The notes under the pieces: generated by a model | Seen by the model: only the letters and a program-made list of their open reading frames with translations | Database searches by the model: none | What the model was told of the DNA's origin: nothing | In this document: piece after piece, positions 1 to 7,085 of the stretch | How the letters are laid out: every line of letters begins with the position of its first letter | Numbering within the stretch: the stretch's first letter is position 1 | Assembly: GCA_031419455.1 (NCBI GenBank) | Contig: JANOKS010000134.1 | Span: forward strand, 1 to 31,597 | Source: UBA7672 sp031419455 | GTDB lineage: Bacteria > Pseudomonadota > Alphaproteobacteria > Caulobacterales > Hyphomonadaceae | Length of the DNA stretch: 31,597 nucleotides | Direction: 5' to 3' | Position numbers and translations under genes: made by a program

Positions 1-33
1 TCGAGCCCTGAGGCCGCCCAAAACTTCGGCCGA

Positions 34-69
34 AACGCAGAGGGCCCCCAATTGGGGGCCCTCTGCGTT
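34..69. terminator. Perfect 36-nt palindrome, probable bidirectional terminator
   Basis: The two 18-nt halves are exactly complementary around a centre between 51 and 52. Going outward from AATT they run through five C/G pairs and a GGGCCC-type core to an AACGCAGA/TCTGCGTT base. As RNA it would form a very stable hairpin on either strand, with A residues on the left and TT on the right. Termination is inferred. A protein-binding palindrome is possible, and the gene to the left lies outside the window. Confidence 0.6.
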
Positions 70-90
70 AACACCTGCGCTCACCCCAAG

Positions 91-134
91 TGATGTACTT
101 TTACTCCGCCCGGCTGATGTACTTTTGCTCCGCC
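91..134. repeat. Tandem 20-nt direct repeat, possible insertion-sequence end
   Basis: Two 20-nt units at 91-110 and 115-134 share 19 of 20 bases (TGATGTACTTTT[A/G]CTCCGCC) and have a 24-nt period. Repeated short units close to an element's edge are typical of some insertion sequences, for example the IS21 group, so this may be the remaining terminus of an element lying left of the window. No transposase is visible, so the assignment to an IS is inference. Confidence 0.4.
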
Positions 135-312
135 GTTGACACACGCTCACGCAGATCCATCGACAAGGGTCCAGCCATGATGCCCGGCCTCCTTGCCGGC
201 AAACATCATGAATCAGCGTTCGCAACCTTTGGGAATCCAGATTCTGCCTAAAGCGATCCCGCTCTAGACGCTTAAGGCGCTTGATTTATTTGTGATTCCT
301 TTCCTGTGACAG
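135..312. other. Non-coding leader upstream of the Panacea gene
   Basis: No convincing gene is seen here. The stretch is more AT-rich than the rest of the window, especially at 275-312, where the promoter of the following gene is expected. A TTGACA word lies at 136-141, and TTGATT occurs near 280. Neither has a clear -10 partner that I would call. CTTAAG sits in a short palindromic context near 270. Confidence 0.3.
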
Positions 313-888
313 ATGCTGTATGATTCCGGAATGCCGGACTGGTTCAAAACCAAGAAAGCCGCTCAGGTTGCGGCGTTCTTCGCGGCCAAAGGGGGCGGCG
401 AAATTCCCGTCCTGAAGCTGGTGAAGCTCGTCTATCTCGCTGACCGCGAGAGCATGCGCCTGACGTGCTATCCGATCACAAACGACAAGTTCGTTTCAAT
501 GCCCCATGGGCCGGCGAACTCTATGACGCTCAACTACATCGACGGAAATCTTCAGTCCGGTGAGTGGAGTGCGCTGCTCCAAGATCGTGCGGGGCACATG
601 ATGGGACTCGCTCGCCCTCGCTCAGAAGATGACATCAGCGAGCTAAGCCAGCAGGACATAGAAGTTCTGGAGTCGGTATGGGGCCAGTTTGGCGCAATGA
701 GCCGGTATCAACTCCGGGACTGGACGCACGACAATTGCAAGGAGTGGGAAGACCCGAAAGGCAGCTCTCATCCTATTCCTCCGGCGCGTATTCTAAAGTT
801 CCTGGGCGTTGATGGCGCCGATGAAATAGGTGCCGAGATCGCTGGTGAGCGGCGAATTGAATCACTCTTTGAAAGCCTGCGGGGATAA
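313..888 (+). CDS. Panacea-domain (SocA-like, DUF4065) protein, probable antitoxin
   Basis: This 191-residue protein carries the Panacea signature: a KLVKLVYLAD helix at about residues 36-44, followed by PHGPANS at 64-70 in the position of the family's conserved GPV/GPA turn. Panacea proteins include SocA, a ClpXP adaptor-antitoxin of Caulobacter, and the antitoxins (PanA) of many different toxin pairs. The next gene starts 2 nt after this stop, the usual tight toxin-antitoxin layout, so the inferred role is to neutralise that partner by binding it. The start may be ATG 313 or the in-frame ATG at 331; neither has a strong ribosome-binding site. Base composition is lower in GC than the chromosomal genes to the right, consistent with acquisition. 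Function as an antitoxin is inferred from family and context. Confidence 0.75.
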   Translation: MLYDSGMPDWFKTKKAAQVAAFFAAKGGGEIPVLKLVKLVYLADRESMRLTCYPITNDKFVSMPHGPANSMTLNYIDGNLQSGEWSALLQDRAGHMMGLARPRSEDDISELSQQDIEVLESVWGQFGAMSRYQLRDWTHDNCKEWEDPKGSSHPIPPARILKFLGVDGADEIGAEIAGERRIESLFESLRG

Positions 889-890
889 CG

Positions 891-1313
891 TTGCCCATCA
901 AGGCGGGCAGTACGATCCTTATGCCGTCCGGCACGGCGATGAATCCTAAAGCCAAGCACCTTTTCATCGTTTGCACCGATCCTAACGATGATGATGACGT
1001 AGTCCTCGTTTCAATTGCAAGTTGGCGCAATGACCTGTGCGATGGGACTTGCGTGCTAGAGAATGGCTGCCACTCCTTCGTTCGCCATAAAAGCTATGTG
1101 TTTTTTCGGCAGGCGCGGATTGAGAAGTCAGCCACGTTGCAGCGCGGTTTAGATCAAAGAGTTCTTTTCCCCGACGACGACGTCAGCGAGGAAGTTCTGA
1201 AAGCCGCCGCAGAAGGCTTGCTGAAATCGAAACAAACCCCGTGGCAGGTTGTTCGCTTTCTGAAGCGGGCTGCAAAAGGGCCGCTCATTGAGGGAACGAA
1301 GTCCGTCATCTAA
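891..1313 (+). CDS. Putative toxin partner of the Panacea antitoxin
   Basis: The gene encodes a 140-residue protein beginning with TTG, 2 nt after the Panacea stop; ATG 921 is an in-frame alternative but would remove a likely first strand. The N-terminal half is a string of short beta strands (KAGSTILMPSG, HLFIVCTD, VVLVSIASW, HSFVRHKSYVFF) that reads like a small SH3-like barrel, loosely similar in layout to PemK/MazF toxins. The C-terminal third is helical (EEVLKAAAEGLLKSKQTPW). I do not recognise the family with confidence, and no catalytic residues can be named. The toxin role rests on its position next to a Panacea gene. It could instead be a structural or regulatory partner of the Panacea protein. 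Confidence 0.55.
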   Translation: MPIKAGSTILMPSGTAMNPKAKHLFIVCTDPNDDDDVVLVSIASWRNDLCDGTCVLENGCHSFVRHKSYVFFRQARIEKSATLQRGLDQRVLFPDDDVSEEVLKAAAEGLLKSKQTPWQVVRFLKRAAKGPLIEGTKSVI

Positions 1314-1322
1314 GATGCGAGC

Positions 1323-1448
1323 ATGAGCGGCTACGAGAAATCGCCCGACTACGGGAACCCGACGCCGCTGACGTGGCAGCAATGGGCCAAGGGCGGGCTC
1401 GTCATCGCGGCGGCGGCTGCGTTTGTCGCGTGGGCACTGCTGCGCTAG
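1323..1448 (+). CDS. Small single-pass membrane protein (41 aa)
   Basis: This short frame starts with ATG 9 nt after the toxin candidate's stop and ends with TAG. It encodes a polar, proline-rich N-terminus (KSPDYGNPTPLTWQQWAKGG) and one hydrophobic helix rich in alanine (LVIAAAAAFVAWALL) ending in Arg. The layout is that of a membrane-anchored micropeptide with a cytoplasmic head. It may be a third gene of the toxin-antitoxin operon. There is no strong ribosome-binding site, and chance cannot be excluded for so short a frame. Confidence 0.4.
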   Translation: MSGYEKSPDYGNPTPLTWQQWAKGGLVIAAAAAFVAWALLR

Positions 1449-1560
1449 CGCTCAATACAGTCGTCCGAACTTTTTTTCAGACTCTGTCAGGTACCGTGCG
1501 GACAACCTCAAAAGTCGCCGGAATCCTTGTGGCATGTTTGGCCAGTCGGAGTGTCGCCAG

Positions 1561-1752
1561 ATGGGTGAAAAGCAGGTTGCCGGATGGGGCGTGGTCAGGG
1601 TTGACCCTTGGCATTTGGTGGGGATTTTTGAGTCACAGACAGACGCCCTGAAACACGTGCAGGAGCTGTCGTCTGAGTATGTCGTCCGCTATGGGAATGG
1701 CTTCCCGGGATCAGACGATTTCTTCTGGGAGGCGGTGGAAAGGTCGAACTAG
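1561..1752 (+). CDS. Small hypothetical protein (63 aa)
   Basis: ATG 1561 follows a CGGAG ribosome-binding site by about 8 nt. The product has the mixed composition of a folded small domain: an N-terminal strand region (GWGVVRVDPWHLVGIFES), a helix (TDALKHVQELSSEY) and an acidic aromatic tail (GSDDFFWEAVE). No family is recognised. Its stop overlaps the stop of the convergent gene on the other strand by 4 nt. The reading frame stays open upstream to an ATG at 1534, but the ribosome-binding site favours 1561. Confidence 0.5.
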   Translation: MGEKQVAGWGVVRVDPWHLVGIFESQTDALKHVQELSSEYVVRYGNGFPGSDDFFWEAVERSN

Positions 1753-2075
1753 GCGCCCCTAGCGTTCATCCGCTTCCGGCAGTCCTTCACGCTGAAGATG
1801 ATCCGGGCGACAAGCTTCTTGTCCTCCTGATCCATGCCCTTCGCGGCCATGACGAATTGCGCGATCGGTTTCGGCGTCTGGTTGCCCGCCCGCTCGGCCT
1901 CTCCAATCAGCCGTATCAGCTCGCCGCTGGCGAAGCGTCGGGCCACACGGCCCTTCCCGCGGCCAATCAGGCTCAACGCCTGATCTATGTGGAAGATCGC
2001 GGACTGTAGGCCCTGAACCTGCGCCAGCAGTTCTTCACGCTTGCGGAGAAGGGCGTCGATGCCATCGGTGCTCAT
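1749..2075 (-). CDS. Small coiled-coil/winged-helix-like hypothetical protein
   Basis: The protein has 108 residues. Residues 5-38 form a heptad-like coil (LLRKREELLAQVQGLQSAIFHIDQAL). A basic linker follows, and then a C-terminal region (PKPIAQFVMAAKGMDQEDKKLVARIIFSVKDCRKRM) resembles the helix-turn-helix half of small alphaproteobacterial proteins that often travel with mobile elements. That resemblance is from memory, so a DNA-binding role is only inferred. The gene converges on the small plus-strand gene with overlapping stop codons. No clear ribosome-binding site precedes ATG 2075. Confidence 0.55.
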   Translation of the reverse strand: MSTDGIDALLRKREELLAQVQGLQSAIFHIDQALSLIGRGKGRVARRFASGELIRLIGEAERAGNQTPKPIAQFVMAAKGMDQEDKKLVARIIFSVKDCRKRMNARGA

Positions 2076-2132
2076 GCACAGAATGTGGCCCCGGTGGATT
2101 CATTCTGCTTGGTGCATCTGCTACATAAGTCC

Positions 2133-2182
2133 GCGTTCTTCACGCGCGAGACGGAGGGGGTCCATCGAAGGCTCACGACCGC
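2133..2182. repeat. Partial copy of a dispersed GC-rich repeat
   Basis: The words GACGGAGGGGGTC and GGCTCAC plus CCGCC recur in the same order and nearly the same spacing at 14215-14250. There they are the right half of a long inverted repeat. Here only that half is present, directly next to the stop of the phytase-like gene and at the edge of the AT-richer segment. Confidence 0.55.
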
Positions 2183-3292
2183 CTAGACTTCCCCACGCAG
2201 CACAACACGCCAGAACTCCGTCTCCGCCCCCTCCACGCCAAAATCATTGTCGGACACCAGCAGGATTTCCGATGGCGACAGCAGCGCCATCCCCTCCATG
2301 TCCGGCCCGACCTCCGGATAGTCGTCGCTTGAAAATATCAGCTGTTTCTCCGGCAGCCGCGCAAGGGCCACGCGATAGATTTTCGTCGTGTGCGCGATCC
2401 GCTCCATCACGATCAACGCATCCTCGCCAGCCCACGCAAACTCGCACACCTTCAAATCGCTCGCGTCAACCGCGCGCCGCGCAGCATCGCGCTTGAAACT
2501 GGCCGGCGCATCGAACGGATAAAACCACTCCGCCATCAGCGCTCCGTCGCGCGCATCCAGCTTCCACACCGGCACGGTTGTCTCGGACTCGCCCATCAGC
2601 GCGCTTTGAAAACCGAGATACAGCCACCGCCCATCAGGCGACGCACACAGCGCCTCGAACCCCCGGTTCGGCCTGCGCTGCGCACATCGCTCTGGAAGCA
2701 CGCCACGCGCCGGCAAGTCGGCATCCGAAAGCTGCGCCTCGCGCCCCGCCGCAACCCACCGCTCCGAGACCACGCCATCCGCGTCCACAACAAGAATCGA
2801 TGGCCCATACTCTTCCGCCACAAAAAACGAGCCATCCGGCATCGCGACAATGGCCTCGCTATCCGCGCCCAGCCTGTCCGCCGCAATCGGCGCCCCCAAA
2901 ATATCGAAGATCGGCTCCATCGTGCCGCCCGGCAGCGCAACACCCGTTAGCCGCGTCCCACTCCGCGTCACCAGCGGCATCCGCCGCAACATCTGAACCG
3001 CGCCGTCGGCCACGCGCAGCTGGATAATCTCCGGTCCCACCTGCGGCATCGGCATGATCTTGGCGCCTGCGACACCGCGCAGATGCGCCAGCTGCTTCAG
3101 CCCATAATCATCGACAGCCTGCGATACGAACAGGTTCGGCCCGCGATCGGTCACCGCAAACAGCGCGCCGTCGCTCACCCGCCGCGACAGCCCCGATCCA
3201 GGACCAAGCGTTAGCCGCAGCCTCGCACCGCCAAGGTCGATCGGATCAAGCGGCACGTCGCTCCACGCCAGCCGCTCGACCCGCGCAGCCAC
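2183..3292 (-). CDS. Esterase-like protein of the phytase-like family (PF13449 type)
   Basis: This 369-residue protein has the hallmarks of the phytase-like esterase family, a beta-propeller. DRGPN lies at 49-53, GADSEAIVAMPDGSFFVAEE begins at 142 and runs into EYGP at about 161-164, and a late DMEGMALL segment is present. Family members are presumed phosphoesterases or hydrolases, often exported, but no signal peptide is visible here. The start is GTG 3292, directly after the TAG of the upstream gene (3293-3295), so it is translationally linked to the coiled-coil gene and is the last gene of the minus-strand operon. The substrate cannot be read from the sequence. Confidence 0.75.
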   Translation of the reverse strand: MAARVERLAWSDVPLDPIDLGGARLRLTLGPGSGLSRRVSDGALFAVTDRGPNLFVSQAVDDYGLKQLAHLRGVAGAKIMPMPQVGPEIIQLRVADGAVQMLRRMPLVTRSGTRLTGVALPGGTMEPIFDILGAPIAADRLGADSEAIVAMPDGSFFVAEEYGPSILVVDADGVVSERWVAAGREAQLSDADLPARGVLPERCAQRRPNRGFEALCASPDGRWLYLGFQSALMGESETTVPVWKLDARDGALMAEWFYPFDAPASFKRDAARRAVDASDLKVCEFAWAGEDALIVMERIAHTTKIYRVALARLPEKQLIFSSDDYPEVGPDMEGMALLSPSEILLVSDNDFGVEGAETEFWRVVLRGEV

Positions 3293-4819
3293 CTAGAACC
3301 GCCCGCCCGTCTTGAACCCGCCGCCGCCGATGCGGCCACCGGTCTTGAAGCCCCCGCCGCCACTGGAGCCGCCGCCGCCCCAGCCGCCACCGCCCCAGCG
3401 GCTTCCACGCGTCGCCGCCTTGATCACCTCGCCGAGAATGACACCCGCGATGATGTCGCCTCCAACATTGCGGCCGCGACGCGGTCCGCCGAAATAATCG
3501 TCGTCGCTGCGCGGCGCCTGACGCACCGTCGCCTTGATCGCGCGCCACAGCGCCTCACCATCCGGCGCCGGACCTCTGCCATACGCCGCGAGCGCAGCCT
3601 CGAACGCAGGCCGCAGCAGCATCACATAGGGGCTGTCGAGCCCCGCCTCCTTGAACCGCCGCCGCACCTGCTCCAGCGTCTCGGCGCCGGCGCGACGCCG
3701 CGCCGGCAGGGCCTCAACACCGCGCCAGTTCACCTCCATCTGCAGCTCTTCGGTCCGCAGCTTGATCAGCGCCTCCACGACTCGATCGTCATCGGTCGTC
3801 GTCGTCTCTGCCGCCAGAACCTTCAGATCGGGGAAGCTCGCCTTCGCCAGCCCCTCTTCCAGCACGCGCCGCGCCTGCTCCTGCGGACCCGCGTCCCCGC
3901 TCGCCGCCTGCTCCTGTTGCCGACGCAGCGCGGCATGCCGCGCCTCCGCTTCCGCCAGCGCGCCATCCAGCGCCTTCAGCCTGTCCTTCACGACCGCAAG
4001 ATCCGCCGACAGCTTGCCCGCCCCGCGCGTCTCCAGCGCCTGCGCCTCGAACCGCTCGATCGCGGCCTGCGCCTCTGCCTCTTCCAGCCGCATGTTCGCC
4101 ATGTGCTCGGCGATCCGATCCGGCAGCTCGATCAGCCGCGCATAGTTCAGGTGCGCCTGGTCATAGCCGCAAAGCCGCGCGACCCAGCCGTCCAGCGCGC
4201 GCGACATCCCGCCCCTGTCGTACTCCGGCGTGCGGAACTTCCGCTCCCACAGATAGGAGAACAGCGGGTCTGCCTCATACGGCTTCCCCTTCTCCACGCG
4301 ATCCGTCTTCGCCAGCTCCAGCTTCTGCTCGGCCCGCACCGACACCGCCCGCGCCTGCTCGAACGCATCCTTCAGCGCGATATAGCCGGGATCAGCCTGC
4401 ACCGCTGTCTCGGTCGCGGTGACCAGCGTCTCGTAAGCATTCAGCGCCGCATCGACCTCGACCTCGCCGGCCCGCCGCATCGCCTCGGCGTCCTTCAGCT
4501 TCGCTTCCGCCTCCGCCACCTCGCCGTCGATCCGCGCCGTGAAGGCTTCGTGCTCCGTCAGCAGCCGCGCTGCTTCCTTCTCCGCCGCAGACAGCGAGTC
4601 CGTCGCCTCCACCTTGATGACATCGAGCCGCATCGCCGCCAGTTCGCGATAGCCCTCCGCCTTCAGCCGCGCGAGATCGGCCCGCCGCCGCGCATGCGAT
4701 TCCGCCCCGCGCGCCGCCGCATCGAATTCCTCGCGCGCGCCCGCCGTCAGCCCATCCAGCCTGTGCAGCGCGTCACGCCCGGTGACCATGTCATCGATAT
4801 CCGGCATGGCGTCAGTCAT
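3293..4819 (-). CDS. Coiled-coil protein with glycine-rich C-terminal tail
   Basis: Starting at ATG 4819 (MTDAMPDIDD), this is a 508-residue protein. ATG 4879 is possible but would extend 20 residues further into the upstream gene. Most of residues 20-330 is Ala/Glu/Arg-rich heptad sequence, interrupted near the middle by a conserved-looking FSYLWERKFRTPEYDRGGMSR block. The C-terminus changes abruptly: GGPRRGRNVGGDIIAGVILGEVIKAATRG may be a short amphipathic or membrane-contact helix. A glycine-rich tail with two GGGGFKTGGR units follows. Such tails occur on bacterial TPM-domain and other envelope proteins. The start overlaps the DUF6384 stop by 8 nt. The function is unknown; a scaffold working with the two upstream gene products is inferred. 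Confidence 0.7.
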   Translation of the reverse strand: MTDAMPDIDDMVTGRDALHRLDGLTAGAREEFDAAARGAESHARRRADLARLKAEGYRELAAMRLDVIKVEATDSLSAAEKEAARLLTEHEAFTARIDGEVAEAEAKLKDAEAMRRAGEVEVDAALNAYETLVTATETAVQADPGYIALKDAFEQARAVSVRAEQKLELAKTDRVEKGKPYEADPLFSYLWERKFRTPEYDRGGMSRALDGWVARLCGYDQAHLNYARLIELPDRIAEHMANMRLEEAEAQAAIERFEAQALETRGAGKLSADLAVVKDRLKALDGALAEAEARHAALRRQQEQAASGDAGPQEQARRVLEEGLAKASFPDLKVLAAETTTTDDDRVVEALIKLRTEELQMEVNWRGVEALPARRRAGAETLEQVRRRFKEAGLDSPYVMLLRPAFEAALAAYGRGPAPDGEALWRAIKATVRQAPRSDDDYFGGPRRGRNVGGDIIAGVILGEVIKAATRGSRWGGGGWGGGGSSGGGGFKTGGRIGGGGFKTGGRF

Positions 4820-5768
4820 CCCAGTTCGTGATGGCGCCGCCCGGCACAGCTTCCTCGAAGACAGGGTCCAGCTCGCCACGCGCCTTGCGGCCGAATATAT
4901 CGTTCACCACAACGCCGATCGCCGCCTTCTCCGCTGCGAACCGGTCGAGCGTGGACTTGTTCACGCGCTGCGCCCAGATCGTGACCTGCTCCGTCTTCTC
5001 AGTCTCCGCATCCTGAATCGGCACTTTCAGCACGCGCCCGCCCGGCGCCACCGGCTCGACCACGAGATAGTAGCCCACCGCATTCGGCACGTCCGCCCGC
5101 GTGCGGAAGAACCCCGTGTCCTCGCCCGGCCGCGAGACGACACGGATGTCATATTCCTGCGCCAGCTGGTCGCTCATGCCCTGCATGGTCTTCAGCTGCG
5201 TGCGCGCCGCATCGCGATCGCCATTGGCCACCGCCCGCTGTCCCTCCGCCGCCAGGCTCGCCAGCTGCGCATCCACCACCGGATCCGTCGCCAGCGCTTG
5301 ACCCTCGGCCAGTTCCGCCGAGATCGTGTTCGACATACCCTGCCACTCGGCATTCATCGGCCCAAACACCAGCAGCTGGAACCCCACCGCAATCGCCGCC
5401 AGCAATCCTACCGCCGTCACCGATTGCGGCAGCCACTTCCTGCGGCTGACGTATGCCTTCGCCAGCTTGACCGAGAACGTGTCGCGCGGCGGCTTGTAGA
5501 CGAAGCGCTGTTCCGCAAGCGCCTTCACGCCGTCCTTGAGAATCCGCTCCGGCACCTCGATGCCCTGCGCCCCATAGATCTCCTTGAGCCGCGCCACGAG
5601 CTGTTCCTCGCGTGCGCTCTCATTCAGCTCCATGTCGACGATGCGCGTGCGATGGCGCAGCGTGTCCACCACGTCCATCGCCAGCATCACATCGTCGAGC
5701 TTGCGGGGCTCGTCCGGCGCTGCGGGCGCCGTCGTCGCCGCGCGCGCCGGAACGTTGGTCTCGCTCAT
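4812..5768 (-). CDS. DUF6384-family membrane protein
   Basis: The 318-residue protein opens with a Pro/Ala-rich stretch, then a helical domain (KLDDVMLAMDVVDTLRHR at 23-40; LKEIYGAQGIEVPERIL at 61-77) that I recognise as the DUF6384 type. One membrane segment follows at about 115-137 (VTAVGLLAAIAVGFQLLVFG). The remaining 180 residues, coil then beta-rich domain, would lie on the other side of the membrane. No biochemical role is established. It starts 10 nt after the TelA-like gene and overlaps the next gene by 8 nt, so the three proteins are probably made together and act together at the inner membrane. Confidence 0.65.
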   Translation of the reverse strand: MSETNVPARAATTAPAAPDEPRKLDDVMLAMDVVDTLRHRTRIVDMELNESAREEQLVARLKEIYGAQGIEVPERILKDGVKALAEQRFVYKPPRDTFSVKLAKAYVSRRKWLPQSVTAVGLLAAIAVGFQLLVFGPMNAEWQGMSNTISAELAEGQALATDPVVDAQLASLAAEGQRAVANGDRDAARTQLKTMQGMSDQLAQEYDIRVVSRPGEDTGFFRTRADVPNAVGYYLVVEPVAPGGRVLKVPIQDAETEKTEQVTIWAQRVNKSTLDRFAAEKAAIGVVVNDIFGRKARGELDPVFEEAVPGGAITNWDD

Positions 5769-5778
5769 CGCGCGGCGA

Positions 5779-6963
5779 TCATGACGTGCGAACGGTCAGG
5801 GCCGCCGCCGCGCCCTGCTCCACCAGCAGGGCCAACCGCCGCTTGCCGTCCTCCACCGCATCGCGGATCTCGGCCGAATTCTGCGTCGACAGCTTGCGCA
5901 TCTCCGCGATGATCCCGATCGAGCGCTCCTGATAGCTCACCACCGAATCCACCAGCTTCTTCACCGCCGCCGCCGAAATCGTCGGGCCATAGCCCGCCTT
6001 CAGCGCCGCCTCCTGCACCTTGCCGCCGATCTCGGCCAGCACTTCCAGAGACTGGTCCACGCCCTTCTTCATCGACTCCAGCGTCTGGGTCGATTCATGC
6101 AGCCCGTGCATCCCCGTGAACGTCGCCGACAGCGCCGTCAGCACCACCTCGTTGGTGCCGAAGAACGACACTGACTGCGCGTAGATGCGCTCCTTGGCGT
6201 TGGTGGTCTGCACCAGCCGCGCCATGATGACCTCTGACGTGTTGTAGCCAACCGTCAGGTTATCCGAGAGGTCCTTCGAGATCTGGTAGCGCTTCTCTTC
6301 CGCCTGCAACCTGCGCAGCTCTTCGTCGCGCGCCAGCTCCAGTTTCGAGCGCTCCGCCGGCTCCGTGCCCGCATAGGCCGCCACCGCATCCGACGCCGCG
6401 GTCATCTTGGCCTTGGCTTCCTCGAGCTTCGCCTCCGCCGTCTTCAGCACTTCCAGCGCCAGCACTTCCGACTGCTTCATCGCGCCGCGGAAATCCATGT
6501 ACGCTTCGAGGATCAGGTGTTCCTTCTCGATCTGGACCTTGGTGTCCTTCTGGACGTCGATATACGTGTCCTTGATCTTGTCGAACCGCGAGGCGATGTC
6601 GCCGCGCGAGAACTTCATCCACATGTTGCCGACGCGCTCCATCGTGGAGATCTTGCCGTCGGCATACTGCTCCACGAGACTCTTCGCGTCATCGCGGATC
6701 GAGTTGAACGCGGTGGTGATCGTCTCGTAGCGCTCGCCCACCTTGATGCCCGAGATATGCTCCCGCACCACCTCGTTGAACGTCGACGCCTGGTCCAGCG
6801 TGCGCGCAATCGTCGTCACCTTGTCCGGCGACAGCTCGGTGATCTGGTTGAGCAGCGCGACAACAGGCGCCGGATCGCTCTTGGTTTCAGGAAAGAGGCC
6901 AAGCTTGCGAAGACTGCCGACCGCCTTGTCGAGATACTGAAGCGCTGTGGGGCTGCTCGCCAT
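5779..6963 (-). CDS. TelA-like helical protein (toxic-anion-resistance/'cell surface protein' type)
   Basis: The start is ATG 6963, with GGGAG 9 nt upstream; an in-frame ATG at 7041 lacks this support. The 394-residue product is almost wholly alpha-helical and soluble, with long charged coils (for example QKDTKVQIEKEHLILEAY and AKLEEAKAKMTAASDA) and a C-terminal helix bundle. Size and pattern resemble TelA/KlaA proteins, a poorly understood family linked to tellurite and envelope stress. Proteins of this kind are often labelled 'cell surface protein' although no signal peptide is present here either. It is the first gene of the four-gene minus operon. Assignment to TelA is from the overall pattern rather than a diagnostic motif. 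Confidence 0.55.
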   Translation of the reverse strand: MASSPTALQYLDKAVGSLRKLGLFPETKSDPAPVVALLNQITELSPDKVTTIARTLDQASTFNEVVREHISGIKVGERYETITTAFNSIRDDAKSLVEQYADGKISTMERVGNMWMKFSRGDIASRFDKIKDTYIDVQKDTKVQIEKEHLILEAYMDFRGAMKQSEVLALEVLKTAEAKLEEAKAKMTAASDAVAAYAGTEPAERSKLELARDEELRRLQAEEKRYQISKDLSDNLTVGYNTSEVIMARLVQTTNAKERIYAQSVSFFGTNEVVLTALSATFTGMHGLHESTQTLESMKKGVDQSLEVLAEIGGKVQEAALKAGYGPTISAAAVKKLVDSVVSYQERSIGIIAEMRKLSTQNSAEIRDAVEDGKRRLALLVEQGAAAALTVRTS

Positions 6964-7085
6964 CTTGTTATACTCCCTGTCCCGCGCGCCGGGGAAGAAG
7001 CGCGCCAGCACAATACGTGCCCCCTTCCCGAGTGTCTGCAAGGGCGTAGCGGCAGAATTTTTTCGAGAATCGATATCAGTTGCGG

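Noticed and set aside
91..134. CRISPR array
   Set aside because: There are only two repeat units with a 4-nt gap, no spacer-sized intervals and no cas genes in the window.
3917..5912. Plus-strand open frames across the coiled-coil and DUF6384 genes
   Set aside because: They are extremely Arg/Leu-rich, have no domain, and are opposite a tightly packed operon with consistent starts.
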